From: Trochalopteron elliotii
Taxonomy: Eukaryota > Chordata > Aves > Passeriformes > Leiothrichidae
DNA: 64,000 bases
Direction of reading: 5' to 3'
Assembly: GCA_024734555.1 (NCBI GenBank)
Contig: JANPWX010020040.1
Span: forward strand, 289,653-353,652
The position numbers and the translations under genes were made by a program. The notes beneath the pieces are model-generated. The model saw nothing but the letters and a program-made list of their open reading frames with translations. It did not search any database and was not told the origin of the DNA. How positions within the stretch are numbered: position 1 is the stretch's first letter; every line of letters starts with the position of its first letter. Of this stretch, positions 47,842-60,975 are shown piece after piece.

Positions 47842-49499
47842 CTTCAACTGTTCATTTTCTAACCTGCCAGACCCTCGTGCCTCTCTCCATGTGTCAGACA
47901 TCTGAAGTGAGGAGAAGATGCTGAGACTCTGTTACAGGAGCAAAGCTCTGCACACCTGAATTTTAATATAATTACAAGTCAGGTTTTTGGGGTGTTTTGC
48001 CTCAGATTTCCTTGTTAAATAATTTTGTCTTGGTTTGATAACTTTTTAGAATCATTTCTGTCTATGTTTTCCTGTTAACTCTATGCAGTATTCAGGTAGC
48101 AACATGACCACTGCAAACTCCACAGGATTTCATCATTTTATTGCTGAGTGTCATGATATTTGTTTGGGATCAACATCTCAATTTCATGTGTAACTCACTC
48201 TCTACTGGGAATTAGGAATCAAAAGGGTTTTTTTTCAAAGTTTGGCTTTGAATCTAAAAAAAAAAAGAAAAAAATTTTCTTTTTCAGTGTTGCTATAATT
48301 ACATTTCAGACCCTTTGCCACCAAATTGGCAGTTCCAGCATAGAGCCTGGGCTTTGTGAAAGTATAAAGGAAGAAAAAGATAGCAGGAGAACACATAGAG
48401 AGATCAAAGACAACTTTATATGCTGAGATCCACCCAAACTAGCCAATAAAATGTGGGGAGAAAAGGTAAAAGAGACATTTATTTACATGTGCTTTGTATT
48501 GTTTTGAAGCAACTTCTCTAGAGTCAAGGGAGCCCTTACCCTGTGCTGCCCCATTGCCCCTCCTGCAAAAAAGGGGGGCTGCTTCCAACAGAAAAGAAGA
48601 ACTAACATATTTACATGAGATTACAAAGTGTTTCTGAAGTTCATAGTAAATTTGAGGCTGTGGAGAGGGGAGCCCAGGGGAAAACCTGTTACTTTATGTC
48701 CTTCCTGAAGCATAAAATTCAGCAAAAATTCAATACTGCTGTCAAATGCCAAATAGGCAGGTCGATATGTTAAACAGGAAGTAGTGACACTTCTAAAGAA
48801 ATAGGCCAAAGCTTACAGCCTGGCTGAGATGCAAACTCCAATGATTTCGCACTTTCATTCTTAGTCCACGTGTTTTCTGACCAAGAAATGGAAAGTGCTG
48901 AATTTATGGCCCTCTCTGATGGGATATTCAAGGGTACAATTTCACACTGCAGTTCTTTCGCTCTATTGAAATGCTTGTTATGTTCATTTCATTCTTATTA
49001 GAGATGAATGGAAAGCTAAAACCCTCACTGACACTACATCAAATATGTGAATGGGCAAGACAATCAAGTTTCATGAATTTTGATATCAGATAAACACATG
49101 ACCAATTGTACTTGTTCTTTCTGGTAAACCAGACCTTGAATATATCCTTGTTTTAAAAGACATTCACAAATTAACCTGTTCTGGCCCAAACCTGAAACTC
49201 ATAAAACATCCTTGACCTTTTCAGATTTTTTTTTGTTCAGAAGCAATTCAGAAGTTCTGAAAAGTTTACTGCCTACAGAATTATTAGAGCTCTTGATAGA
49301 AATGAAGCCTACAGCATCAAGGCAAGAATACTTCTTTTCTTCTTTTCCTTTTTTTTTTTTTGTTCATACCAAGCCTCTTTTTTATTTGTATGTATAGTTA
49401 GATCTACAAGACTAGTACTGCTTCTTACTGAATTCATACAGCAATTATGAAAGTGCTGTGTATTTAAATAGAAATAAACAATTGTTCCAAAGTCCTGTA

Positions 49500-50480
49500 G
49501 CATGAAATGAGATTTTCCTATATTCTTTTAAAAGACTTTCCCATCCCAATGCAGTACTGATCCTATAAATAATACCAGAAATAAGTCCATCTCCATCTCA
49601 AAGCCTCAAGATGGGGCAGTAATCATCTGAATGAGATCAGTTTAGAAGTAGGCAGGGCTTGAAAACATATAATTGTGTTACTCAGTATTACTTAGTTCAC
49701 TGACTGCTGTTTGCAGCAAAATGGAAAGTACATGACCCCTTAGTCTGACTGCCATGTAGAAGGCTAATTTTTTAAATGCATAACATTCTGCACGAGTCCC
49801 TTTCTTAAAACGATGCTGCTAGACTGAATTTTATCATCCCAAATATTTGCTACTGTAATAGGCCTCATAATATATCAGGAGTATAGTGCATTGATGCAGA
49901 TTAACAATATAAGAAGTTAAGCTAGGTTTTATATTGTGTTATTCTTAATGCTAATGTAATGCCGAACCACTAAGGCAGCATTGTTAGAGTGTTAGTACTG
50001 TAGATTGTAATGACAAAAGGAATTAGATGGGTTTTCTATGTTAAATCAATCATTAAGTGGTGGTATAATTATTTGCTGTTAGTAAAGCTCTTTTTTCCCC
50101 CTATTGTAAAATTGACAGTGTACGAAAGTAATTGCACTGTTTTCATTTCAGCAGGGCTCCTTTAGATTAGAGTTGGGGGGAAAAGATGTGGCACTCCTAA
50201 TCCTTTTGACATTTCAGGAGGAATGCATGAGTAATATTGCACAGCCATGTAATTAATCAGCCTGGGTATTTGTGGTCTACAAAGCATGTATTTCTACTTG
50301 CATTAGGATGGGAAGGGTGAATGGTGGGTGGGAGACTTCTGCATTCTGCCTTTCCACTGTTTTAATTACAGTGGGACATTGTCTTCAGTAATTTCCTTTG
50401 TCAACTTTGTGTGTGTCTTGCATGTTAAGATCATGGCTAGAACACTCTCAGTTGAAATATTTCAAACTGGAATAGGGGAA
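49500..50480. promoter_or_regulatory. Candidate conserved non-coding region
   Basis: This stretch lacks repeats and open frames. It is dense in homeodomain-type words (TAATTA, TAATGA, GTAATTAATC near 50250 and TTTTAATTACAG near 50360). The character resembles vertebrate developmental enhancers. This is an inference from composition only. Confidence 0.2.
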
Positions 50481-50682
50481 CTTGCTTCTTAGTAAACTTA
50501 GGCTTTTATCCTTTATATACTGGACATCACAAAGGATTTATGGAAACTAGAGTTGGGGGTTCTGTGTGTGGAATACTGATGGTTTTTTAGGGAATTAGGG
50601 TGTTAGCTGGACATTTTGTATCTTTCTTTTAAATAAGATAAGAATAGATCTTGTAAGGTTACACAAGGACATGAACTTTTTC

Positions 50683-50748
50683 CTTCCTTCCTTCCTTCCT
50701 TCCTTCCTTCCTTCCTTCCTTCCTTCCTTCCTTCCTTCCTTCCTTCCT
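50683..50748. repeat. (CCTT)n microsatellite, left of gap 3
   Basis: About sixteen tandem CCTT units are followed by a 17-base non-repeat edge (TCACCTCAACGCTTAGT) and then the gap. Confidence 0.95.
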
Positions 50749-50764
50749 CACCTCAACGCTTAGT

Positions 50765-51140
50765 NNNNNNNNNNNNNNNNNNNNNNNNNNNNNNNNNNNN
50801 NNNNNNNNNNNNNNNNNNNNNNNNNNNNNNNNNNNNNNNNNNNNNNNNNNNNNNNNNNNNNNNNNNNNNNNNNNNNNNNNNNNNNNNNNNNNNNNNNNNN
50901 NNNNNNNNNNNNNNNNNNNNNNNNNNNNNNNNNNNNNNNNNNNNNNNNNNNNNNNNNNNNNNNNNNNNNNNNNNNNNNNNNNNNNNNNNNNNNNNNNNNN
51001 NNNNNNNNNNNNNNNNNNNNNNNNNNNNNNNNNNNNNNNNNNNNNNNNNNNNNNNNNNNNNNNNNNNNNNNNNNNNNNNNNNNNNNNNNNNNNNNNNNNN
51101 NNNNNNNNNNNNNNNNNNNNNNNNNNNNNNNNNNNNNNNN
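50765..51140. other. Assembly gap 3 (376 N)
   Basis: Undetermined bases lie within a CCTT array. Frames reading GRKE repeats on the minus strand across it are artefacts. Confidence 0.98.
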
Positions 51141-51225
51141 TCCTTCCTTCCTTCCTTCCTTCCTTCCTTCCTTCCTTCCTTCCTTCCTTCCTTCCTTCCT
51201 TCCTTCCTTCCTTCCTTCCTTCCTC
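51141..51225. repeat. (TCCT)n microsatellite, right of gap 3
   Basis: About twenty-one tandem units start directly at the gap. They are followed by a diffuse C/T-rich tail up to about 51325. Confidence 0.95.
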
Positions 51226-54200
51226 TCTCCATGCTCCATTCCATCATCCCCTCTTTCTTCTCTTACCTCTTTTCCCTCTTTTCTTCTTTCATAATTTCTT
51301 TCTTCCTCCCTTCTCTTTCATCCCAATTTTCAACAAAAGTTACATCTATCTTTTATCTCACAAAATAATGCTTATGTTTTCTATCCAGAGCAGAAATGGG
51401 ATCTATTTAAATCACATTTTAGAATAATACTAGCTGTTCTTGTAATGGTAGCAGCAAGTAGCACATATTTCTTTTTATGAAGGAGCACACAGTATTTTTC
51501 TAGAATTGTGATAAGACAGAAGAAGAAGTTGGGAATTACTGAAATCTTGCTGTCATCATAAGGGGAATAAACCAGTAAGTCACTGAGAAAAAAATACTTT
51601 TTCACATTCTTCCTTAAGAGCCCTAGCACTAGGGCTTTTTAACATATATAAGGCACCATTCTGGCAGAAATAGATGTTTCCTCCCAGAGAAAAACACCCA
51701 GAGATCTACCACACCTCACATCTTCATATGTGCTCTCTCTTACCTCTTGAGGTAATGTCAGGACTATCAGCTGACTTGCTCCTCTCCTGGGCTGTAATAC
51801 TACCAGTCTTAGTGAAATGAAGGCTATAATATAAGGATTGAATCCTTATTAACTTCATCAAGAGAGAAGAGAATGTGCTACTTTTTCTGCAGTGCTAGGC
51901 ACTACACAGTTCATGACATATACAGAGTTAGGACAGAACACTGTCTGGAAATCACAGCTATCATGAACATCAATTGAGAAGTTTTAAGTGTATGGTTTGT
52001 GGTATACTGCAGATACAAAAATGTTGGAAAGCTCCATGTTTTATCATGATAACTAACAAACTGGAAGATGTGAAAAAAAAAAAAAAAAGAAAAAACAGAG
52101 AATCATCCCTTAACCAATTTTGCATCTTTATAACCTAGTTTATTTTACCCAATAATGTATTTTCAAGGGGACATTTAAATATGTGTGTATGAAGGTACAT
52201 TTTGTGACAATATTAAGCTCTGAACTGGACTTCCAAAACTCACATCAAGAGACTTATTAAACTTCATTTAGCCTTTGGTTCTGTTATATAAATATGAAGC
52301 CTTTCTTCCTTGTACTAGGCTTAGATGGTTTTCCGTTGCTTTTATGTTTCTGTTTTCAAAATTGTTAAACGGATGCCAATCATAATAATTTGTGTGTCTG
52401 GTACACGTTGATATTTTTTTGGTACATTTGCTCTAAAGATAAGCAGATGGGGGGTTATTAAATTCTATAAAACTATATGTTTTAAAGAAATAGAATATGA
52501 AGGCAGCATGAAAAGTCATGCTGAGCTGGCCTCCTTTTTAACTGGTTCAGGACCATGAGACACAAATTGTTGATAACATATTTTAAGTTTTTAATTGGTT
52601 ATGGTCTCTTATGGTCTTAATCAATAAAGTAATTGAGCTATGTCAGATGCTTTTCCTCACTTTCATTTACTTCAGAAACACATAGCTGCCAAGCTATCTA
52701 TCTTCAATTGCAGCCAAACAGTTAAATCATTAAAAAAAAAAATAAATAAAAAAAAGAAAATTTGTTAAAAAATTCCTTCTTACACAAATGACAACTGAGA
52801 AAATTCACCCTGGATTGTCACTCATCTTTAATACCACATAACAAACCTGTAACATGGCAGTCAAATTTGTTCTGTCTCTCTGTCTCTCTGTCTGTGAATC
52901 TCTTTGTTCAGGTAACAAGTGCAGCTGACAGAGAATCACAGTCATATTCTTAGATGGTGTTTCTGTTCTCTTGCCCTGAGTACAACAGCACTTTTAAGGA
53001 AGCACTTCAATGCTCCATGAGCTTTAGGAGGAGAAGGACTGAAGGGCATGCTGGGCAAGCAGCAACACAAACATGCAAAAAACCCAGAAGAACCCATTGT
53101 GGTGGCTCCTTGCTTTAACTCCTCCGAAAGCCTGTTCAGGGTGTTTGATTTCACAGCCATCACTGAGGTTGCTGCAGGTGGTCTCAGCACACTCTTCTTC
53201 CATTTTGTTGCTATCACTGCACAATATACATCTAATAAGAAGGCAAAATTCATTGTCAAGTGAGGCGGTAGGGAGAGAGCTAAGTTCTGTATCAGATGTT
53301 GGACATGGTTATTGTAGTCCTAAATACAAACATAAATCCTTGACCTGGTACTCGCACTGAGAGGAGGTGGAGAAATAAAAAATAGATAATCTACTGATTT
53401 TTCACACAGATGTCATTGAGTAGCGTGAGTGTGACCCTTTTTGTAAAATTCTGGCTTAAAACATCTATATAATCTTGAAAAGTATATCTAGACTCCTAAA
53501 CCTCAAACTGGACATGGCAGTGATTTCAGAATTTCAGTTTAATAGAAATACAGTCAAATTTCCCAATGTTTTGTATAAGGAACCATTCAAGTAGTGCTAT
53601 TTAAAAGTTCTTTAAACTATTATTTAAATCCAATTTAAGATTTCTAATTACAGAAATAGAGACTCTTGTAAAGAAGAAGCTTTAGCATATTGAATATATG
53701 TGGCTTGTACAATAATTAAAGGAAGGGTCCTGTAAAGATCTGCTTGTGTTATAGTACTTAGACCATCATCAAGTCACAGCACAGAAGGGAATTGTTTGTT
53801 TGATTTGGTTTGTTGTGGGTTTTTTTTTTTTGTTTTTCTTTTCTCCCATGGCAAGAACACATTAATATAAACAAATGGGTAAATAAAGACCAGAAAATAA
53901 TCCAGCATAAATGAATAAATGAAAAGGTAACCAAGAATACACTTTATACTTCCAAGATTTTTTTTACTTAAAACCTGTCATCTGAGTCCTAATCATTAAC
54001 ATACCTCATTCTGTCTTGTACTGAATATATTGATACCTCAGTCTCTGCAGTTTATACACAAGTGCTCAAATAAAGTATAATTTTTATAAAGTATCTGTTT
54101 TTACAAGAAACTCATTGTGGCTTGAAGTACCTACCTTAGAATCTTAAGAACTGAGGCTTAAAAACTAAACAGCAGTATGCTCTGAGTTATAGGCCAGTAA

Positions 54201-54984
54201 AAGACTAAAACATGTTTTGGGGACCTTCGTGTAGTGTTGAAATCCAAATCTCCACTTCTGCTTCCTCATGGAAATCCCAGGAAATTCTTACTCATTTACC
54301 AAATTGGACAATGAGATTCTGGGAGAGTTTTACCAGTCAAAAGGGTGCTATAACACAAGCCAAGCGCTGAAAACAAGTGCTGTGCTTGGAGAACGCAGTA
54401 CTGTGCTAGAAAGGGAATATCAGCAAGCAACTAAGGAATTCTGAAAAGAAAAGATTTAGGGATATATTTAACTCATTTAGAAAAACGTGTACTCATGTTC
54501 ATTAATGGAGAAATTCTGCTTTAGTCTATCTTATTCTTGATGATATTCTTGTTTCATCCACACCAAACTCTCATTCTTAAAATATTGATACATGGCTGAA
54601 ATGTTTTCAGAGCAAGGCAACACATAAGAAAAAATCATTATTAAATATATATACTATTGTATATACTTGTAATATTTATAAAATTATTCAAATATTATGA
54701 AATTGTTGTCTTAGATATAATATAAATAAAATCATTATCCAACATGCCAGAAAAAACCCAGCTTGTATTAATTAACTTAAACAAATTTCCATGTTTATTA
54801 TTAGGATTTTCTAATTCACTTTATTGCATAAAGTACATTATCAAATGGCACATCACTCAATAACATAGAAAGAATATTCTAGACACTTAAAGAAACAGTG
54901 TTCTTTTGTATTAAAGTTCCTAGACAATTTCTAATTCCTAGCTAAAATTATAGATTATATTCTGTTATAGTTGTGGTCACTATG

Positions 54985-55022
54985 TGTTAAGAGGATGGTT
55001 AGATGTTAAGAGAATGGTTAGA
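54985..55022 (+). repeat. Short tandem duplication, period 19
   Basis: TGTTAAGAGGATGGTTAGA is followed immediately by TGTTAAGAGAATGGTTAGA. The two differ at one base. Confidence 0.85.
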
Positions 55023-58000
55023 TCTCTCTGCTTTTGGCCAGTGTTTTCCCAACAATATAGTTGAAAATCTAAACTTGTTTGATATCCTTGGAAAATGCTC
55101 TTTTCCTCAGTTTCTGATTTGCTAAAGGAATGTCATAGCCTTTTTGTTTGTGACAAGAGAAAATAATAATGTTAATGTTCTTTATGAATACTTCTAAGAT
55201 CTATGGGTAAAAAGATTGCATATATACCAGCATTTTATAGTTGTTGAAATTCTAATAGTATTAAGAGATAATTTTTCTCTGTGGTGAATGGATGAGAGGA
55301 CACAGATAATGATTTGCCAGTCTGGACAGAAAAAGAGCAAAATAGCCCATTATCTGCATTTTCATTTGATAATAGGATGTCCAGAGAGAGCACAGAAAAT
55401 TTAATCAAGCAGGGACCATGGCCTTTTATTTTCATGAACTTTGCTTTGAAACAAAATGGAAGCATTCATCTTATTTTGTTGGTATCAGCCCTTTCCAATG
55501 CTGCTAAGAATAGTTGCATATTGCAACTTAACAGGATAATATCAATATCACAAGATAAATGTTTCCTTTTCATAATGTAAACCAACACCACAGGTCCTCC
55601 AGTATCCAGAGAAGGTAGGTACAGGCTGAATTAGTCTGCATTAAAACAACGCAATAAATCAAATATTTAAAACTGTCTGAAACTTTTCAAGATTAGCAGT
55701 ACTTGCAAAAATCACATTTAAAACATATGCCACTGAGTCAGAGTCAGGAAAGATATACTGGGAAGCAAGGGGAGTCATCTGAGCTTGTATTTGTAATTAT
55801 TTTAATTGTGAAAGAAACAATTCTGATTTGGTTTTTTTTATATAATTGAATTTTGTGTACTGACCTATTTCAAGTGAAAAGCAAGGGAAAAAATTCTATC
55901 CACCCGCATCTGCTGTTTCCTGGATACAAGCCAGTCTTTCAGACGAACACTAACTCACAAAGCAACAAAGAAAGGACAAACATGCCCCCTCTCTTTGCTG
56001 ATTAGAGGATACCTCATAAATGCATTCCCTGGACAAGCTTTCTAATAGACTCATCCACTTTGTGTTCAATTGTAAATTCAATACCTAGTACTATTAGCTG
56101 TTCTATCTGTTGAGCGTCATCATGTTAAACATTTGGTAATAAAAAGACTGGACACAAACAATAAAAATAATTGTACATATTTCTTTTAAGTATACATTGC
56201 AGCTTGGGATTTTAGGCTCAGAGGTTGTTTGCTTTTTAATTTTCTTTTACAGTAACTTCTTGGTAGCAGCAGATGATGGGCAAATACATTGTGTGCAAAG
56301 GCTGAGTCAATTAGCAATAGATGTCGTGTATTGAAGTGCAGTTGTTTAAAGTGAGAATATTCTAAATGCAGAGAGCTGTTACAGTTGGGGAGAATTTCTG
56401 AGCTGTGTTTCAGCTCTTTTGCTCAGTTCTGACTTCAAGCATGGACCTTGTCACAGCAGCAGAATGACAACTTGGTAGGGGTTCTGTATCTTATTTCTTA
56501 ATCCTGATGAACCAAACCTACAGTGAGCTCCCGTTCCTCAGAGAGAGCCAGAGAGTCATGGGGTCACACCAAGCCAAACTGTACAGATTGATTCTGCAGA
56601 GTTTTCTAAAAGCATAACCTTAAATCCTGCAAAAATCCATGCTTCAGTCTCCTGGGAAGGCAGCTCCCACTGCCTCCTGCAGCCCCGCTTGAGGTTGAAG
56701 CTCAGCCATATGCCCAGCACTTCAGAACCAGGTGAGGAGCAGGGAACTTGTGGAAGAGAGACAGAGCTGCTTTATGTTCAAACACTTTTGCTTAAACTTT
56801 TTGCTTCAGTAAAGCATTAAACTTTAAAGGAAGTCTCACCCCATTTCTGTCTGACTTTCAGATCCATGGCTCTGAACTTGTATGCTTTGCACCAACTGCA
56901 CCAGGATGCCTTGTGAATGCCTGTTAAATGCCTGATGGTGCACATAGAGTTTCCCATTCACTGCTTTATCAGTAGTCCTGATAATGGGGCTGAAGCAAAC
57001 AAATTAGGGCTGGCACCACAAGATTGTGCTTTTCATCATCCCTCCCTGAAATTTTCAGAGTAAAAACTTGTTTTCTACTCAGATGAGCTTGCCCAGGCAT
57101 CCTCTAGTGGATAAATGTGTTTATCACAGATCTTTTAAGCTGGCTGATGATGCTGTTCCAGGCTGGGAAACATCATCCCCTTTTTGAGATTCTAGAAGCT
57201 TCTTACACATATGCATATGCACAGATAAAGTTCATTCAGTGCACCCTTTAAACAGACAAATTAATTAAGAAATCTTTTTTTCAGGAGGAATTGTAGTGAT
57301 AAGGACACCAAAAGCTCAGATCATATCTGCTCCTGTGTAGAGCTCTTGAAAAGTGACTTTTGGCTTCAGTTTCTTCCTCTCTAAGAGGACTGTTAATTGT
57401 AGTTGGAGTCAGAAGGGATTGATTTACTGATATTTACAGTGCCCAGCATATGTAAGCCATAAAATAAAGGGTATCCTTTTTACATTATCAGTTATTAATT
57501 TTATTCCTCAGATACGAAATAAATTCTGAACTAATGAAATAACTATTTCTGATGAAAAGATAGAACTGACATCTTTTTTCACCAGTGCGGACCAGGGCTA
57601 ACATTGAATCTAATTTAAAATTTGAAAGGAAAAAAAAAGAAAAAGAGATTAATTTAATACAAATGGTTTGCAGCCCTTTTTACTTCCTTATGTACTAAGA
57701 AAAATAGATGCCTTGATATGTATTTTCAAACCAGGTGATGCTAGGAACCCAGAGAGATGAATTAATCATCTGTGACTTCCAGTCCTGTTCCCTGGCTGAA
57801 GCACACTGTGTTTGAGCAACCAAACTTTGCTGAAATTCACCCAGTGCTGAGACTTCAGGGCAGCCTGTGGGAGTCAGGAAGCACAGTGGATGGCCAGCAG
57901 CCCTTTAAAGAGACAGCAGGCCATGTGTCAGTTGTCAGGAAAACATATTCCTCTATTTTCCTACCCCTTGAGTCAGCTATGTTTCACAGCTCTGGTGTCA

Positions 58001-58069
58001 ATGGAAAAGCTTAATATCAACTGTATTGGAAATACAGCTTTCCACTTAATTCATGTCCCTGAAATACAA

Positions 58070-58070
<1 letters not shown>

Positions 58071-58113
<43 letters not shown>
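58071..58113. repeat. Poly(T) run
   Basis: There are forty-three bases of T with a single C. The run is followed by unique sequence. Confidence 0.93.
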
Positions 58114-58116
<3 letters not shown>

Positions 58117-59274
58117 TCATTCTCTAGGAGTGGAAATTTGACCATAGGTATGACAGTGCTGCTAACACTGTGTTTATTATTAGAAACATTAAACTGAACC
58201 ATTGCTTTAGGACCTGTCTATTGTATCCAAACAATAACCAACATGATGTCATCTACATCTCACATGGATGTGTTTTTCCACAGTTCATCAATAGTTAATG
58301 AATTATCTTATTCATTTGCCTAGTTAGGTTTGGGCTGGTTTTCCCAATATTGCTAGCACCAGTACCACAGGTCCTATGAGAGCTTTTTCATATTTTTCTT
58401 TATATGTAGAGGGATAGGGGACACAGGGGATCCTAGCAGAAATATTTGGAGTGTGTTTTCATGGGAAAGAAGGAATTTGAATAGTTTGCAGCTTGTTCTG
58501 AGCTATTTCTCAATTTTCATGTGAGGGTCTTTCCCACTAAAGTCAATCTTTCAAGTAAGGGAGCTAAATAAACTTAATTCTCTTCTAGATGAATTTCTTT
58601 CTTCTGTATCACTGTTGATAGAAACTGTATGTAAACCCATTTTAATGGGACATATACACAAGTCTGTGGCTTATGTCAATCTTTCATAAGACGCATCTAT
58701 TTAATGTACATAGCTCTTTTTGTGCTAGGCATCTTGGGTGTATTTTGCTCCCGAAAGGAAGAAACAACACCAAATCAGAAGCTATTTATCTAATACTAGT
58801 GCAGTCATTGAAATTACACCATGTGATAATTTCCCAAAACTTCCTATTTCTCTTTACTTACAATAAAGAAAACCTATATACAACAGTTTGTGTCCTGAAC
58901 TCATCTGATACCTTGATGGAGCCTGAGAAAATTTAGTGGCAGGAGTGTTTCCGTGAACTGCAGTTTAGCCAGAGACTACCCCAGTAGTTTGTCTCTTCTC
59001 TCTTCTAAGGGAAAAGATCTTGGCAAGAGATCTTCTCTTTCCAAATTAGATATACGAACACTGTAAGAAAAACTTAGGATTATCAGCAAAATGGACATAA
59101 TTTGAGGCCCAACAACAAAACCTTTGGAATTTTTACCTGTTTCTCTCTATAACTGGAGGGAAATGATGGGAGTGGAAAGGATGGAAGGAACCTATAATGA
59201 TGTCTGTCAGATTCAGGCCTGACCAAGTAAAAGTGTGTTGTTAAGGGTGTTGTACAAACTGCTCTCAAACACTG

Positions 59275-59450
59275 GCAAGCTTGGGAATTGTCTGCCTCTT
59301 TAGGGAACTTGTCTTGGTGTTCAACCACCTCCTTGGCAAGGAAATACTTTCTTATATCCGGTCAAAAACTTCCATGGTGCAGCTTTGAACCATTCCCAAA
59401 TGTCTTGTCTCTGGATACCACAGAGATGAGATCAACCTGCTCATAGTGTG
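59275..59450 (-). mobile_element. CR1 LINE internal fragment, diverged
   Basis: On the plus strand the reversed CR1 landmarks occur in order: GTGTTCAACCACCTCCTTGG, AAATACTTTCTTATATCCGG, GGTGCAGCTTTGAACCATTC, CAAATGTCTTGTCTCTGG and GAGATGAGATCAACCTGCTC. These match the region just after ORF2 in CR1. The usual terminal octamers are not visible, so the 3' end is lost or diverged. Confidence 0.85.
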
Positions 59451-59636
59451 TTTTAAAACACAGTTATTACTGCATATACAATCAATCTCTCTGCAGAAAT
59501 AAGAATTATACCAGCAGATGCTTTGGACCATGAGTTCTGTAAGAAGATATTAATCTGCTGTTTCTTACCTTCAGAAGACCAATATTGTCTTAAGTGTGAT
59601 GGAACATTTTGCCTTGGAAATGATATTTTCTTCAGT

Positions 59637-59682
59637 GGTGCGTGTGTGTGCATGTGTGTGTGTGTGTCCATGGGTGTGTGTC
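59637..59682. repeat. (GT)n-rich microsatellite, interrupted
   Basis: GTGTGTG units are broken by CATG and CCATGG. The tract is about 45 bases long. Confidence 0.88.
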
Positions 59683-60019
59683 CTTGAATATCTTTTTACA
59701 TTGTACTTCAAGATTTGATGACTCCAAGTGATCCTGCTATTGATTCAATATTAGGGAAACAAAGAGTTATTAAGTGATAACCTGTTGGTGTATATGTTTT
59801 GCTCTGTTCATATAAACCAGTGGAGCAAGATCAATTTACTCTCCAGTTGAATTGCTTTTCTTGTGGGAACCTAAAGCATACGTTAGAGATCAGCTTCCAG
59901 GAAACAAATTTATTTTCCTGAAATGATGGTCTTTATTGGCAACATCTAGTTCTTTTAATTTTACAGTTGGTTTACCAGTTATTATCTCTGTTTTCATGAA
60001 GCATGAGAAAAATGCTAGG

Positions 60020-60500
60020 ACAGTTAAATGTGCTTACCATATAGTTTGTGAATTAGTGACTCCTTAAAATTGGCAGCAGATGTGGAGTGAAATTGCACTG
60101 TCAGTTCTCCTTTCTCTCCCCCCTCTTTCCTCCCCGCAAACCCTGGGAAATCATTTGCCTGGCAGAGATTACCAAGGTGCCATCAGCATGTCACACTCGG
60201 CTCACACAGTGGTATCAAATATTCGTTCTTATTCCTGACCCCCTCGTTTGGCTGTGACAAATCCGAGAAATATGAAAGTTGTGGACGCTGGAGAGGGGAA
60301 AGGAAGCAAAAACTCCTGTGATGCTTTTCTTGTCCATTATGCATTTGACGGAATGTGCCTTTTAAATGACTTGTACATCTCTTCTCAGGTGTGCTATGGG
60401 CAGAGTGGCAGCAATTGCCAGCGGTGAGTAAGTGAGAAGTGACACTTTCTGTCTCTCTGAGGGTTTCTTCAAGTCCAGTTTGGAGCCTTTCATTACATTG
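60020..60500. promoter_or_regulatory. Candidate conserved region, richer in GC and CpG than its surroundings
   Basis: The stretch retains several CpG sites (CCCCGCAAACC, CACTCGGCTC, CCTCGTTTGG, ATCCGAGA, TGGACGC and TTGACGGAA) in an otherwise CpG-poor AT-rich landscape. It has no repeat signature. It encloses the micro-exon candidate at 60389-60423. Conservation is inferred from composition and was not measured. Confidence 0.25.
60389..60423 (+). other. Candidate 35-bp micro-exon
   Basis: An acceptor (TGACTTGTACATCTCTTCTCAG, a tract ending at 60388) and a donor close to the consensus (GCG|GTGAGTAAG, cut after 60423) enclose 35 bases that are open in all three plus-strand frames. AAATGAC upstream could serve as a branch site. 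An ATG lies nine bases in, so an alternative start exon is also possible. I recognise no protein family from any frame. Confidence 0.25.
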
Positions 60501-60946
60501 CAAGAATCCATTAAGACAGAAACAAGGTTATTCCATGAAATGTTTTTGTGACTAAAGAGGACATCCAGCTCTTTAATCAGTGACAGAACATCTACTCTGA
60601 CAAGACTGAGTGATACAATGCGCTTGGCTAGCACCTTTGCAACTGAAGGGGAATATAACTTACAAGGACAGAGTATTCTCATTAAATTGCCATTGGTTGA
60701 TTCATCAATGCTCCAATGGAAATAATTATTCTGTATATGTTTGATGTAAATGTCTATGTCAAATGAAACCTCATTTTGTATTTTGCGGATGTCTGATCCA
60801 TGATAATTTGGCTAATGCCTTCAGGTCATGAGATAACTGTCTTCTCCCTTCAGTTATGACAGGGGCTGCAGTGAGAGTCTTAGAGCGATTTGGAGGAGAC
60901 AAATACACACAGAGACTCACAGACACACACATACTTATGGATAAAA

Positions 60947-60975
60947 AAACAAACAAACAAACAAACAAACAAAAC
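60947..60975. repeat. (AAAC)n microsatellite
   Basis: About seven tandem AAAC units follow a short A run. Confidence 0.92.

Larger units (their letters stand above)
43141..49499. other. Unique AT-rich sequence, no gene seen
   Basis: The stretch contains an AT microsatellite (43825), an ATT/AAT-rich run (44578-44660) and an ACAGAC array (47798). Many scattered open frames of under 90 codons have no recognisable product. Confidence 0.5.
51326..59270. other. Unique AT-rich sequence, no gene seen
   Basis: Apart from poly(A) at 52073-52088, poly(T) at 58071-58113 and a 19-bp tandem duplication at 54985-55022, I see no repeat or gene that can be named. Confidence 0.5.

Noticed and set aside
50753..51247. 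164-codon minus-strand frame across gap 3
   Set aside because: It consists of a GRKE repeat from the CCTT array plus undetermined residues.
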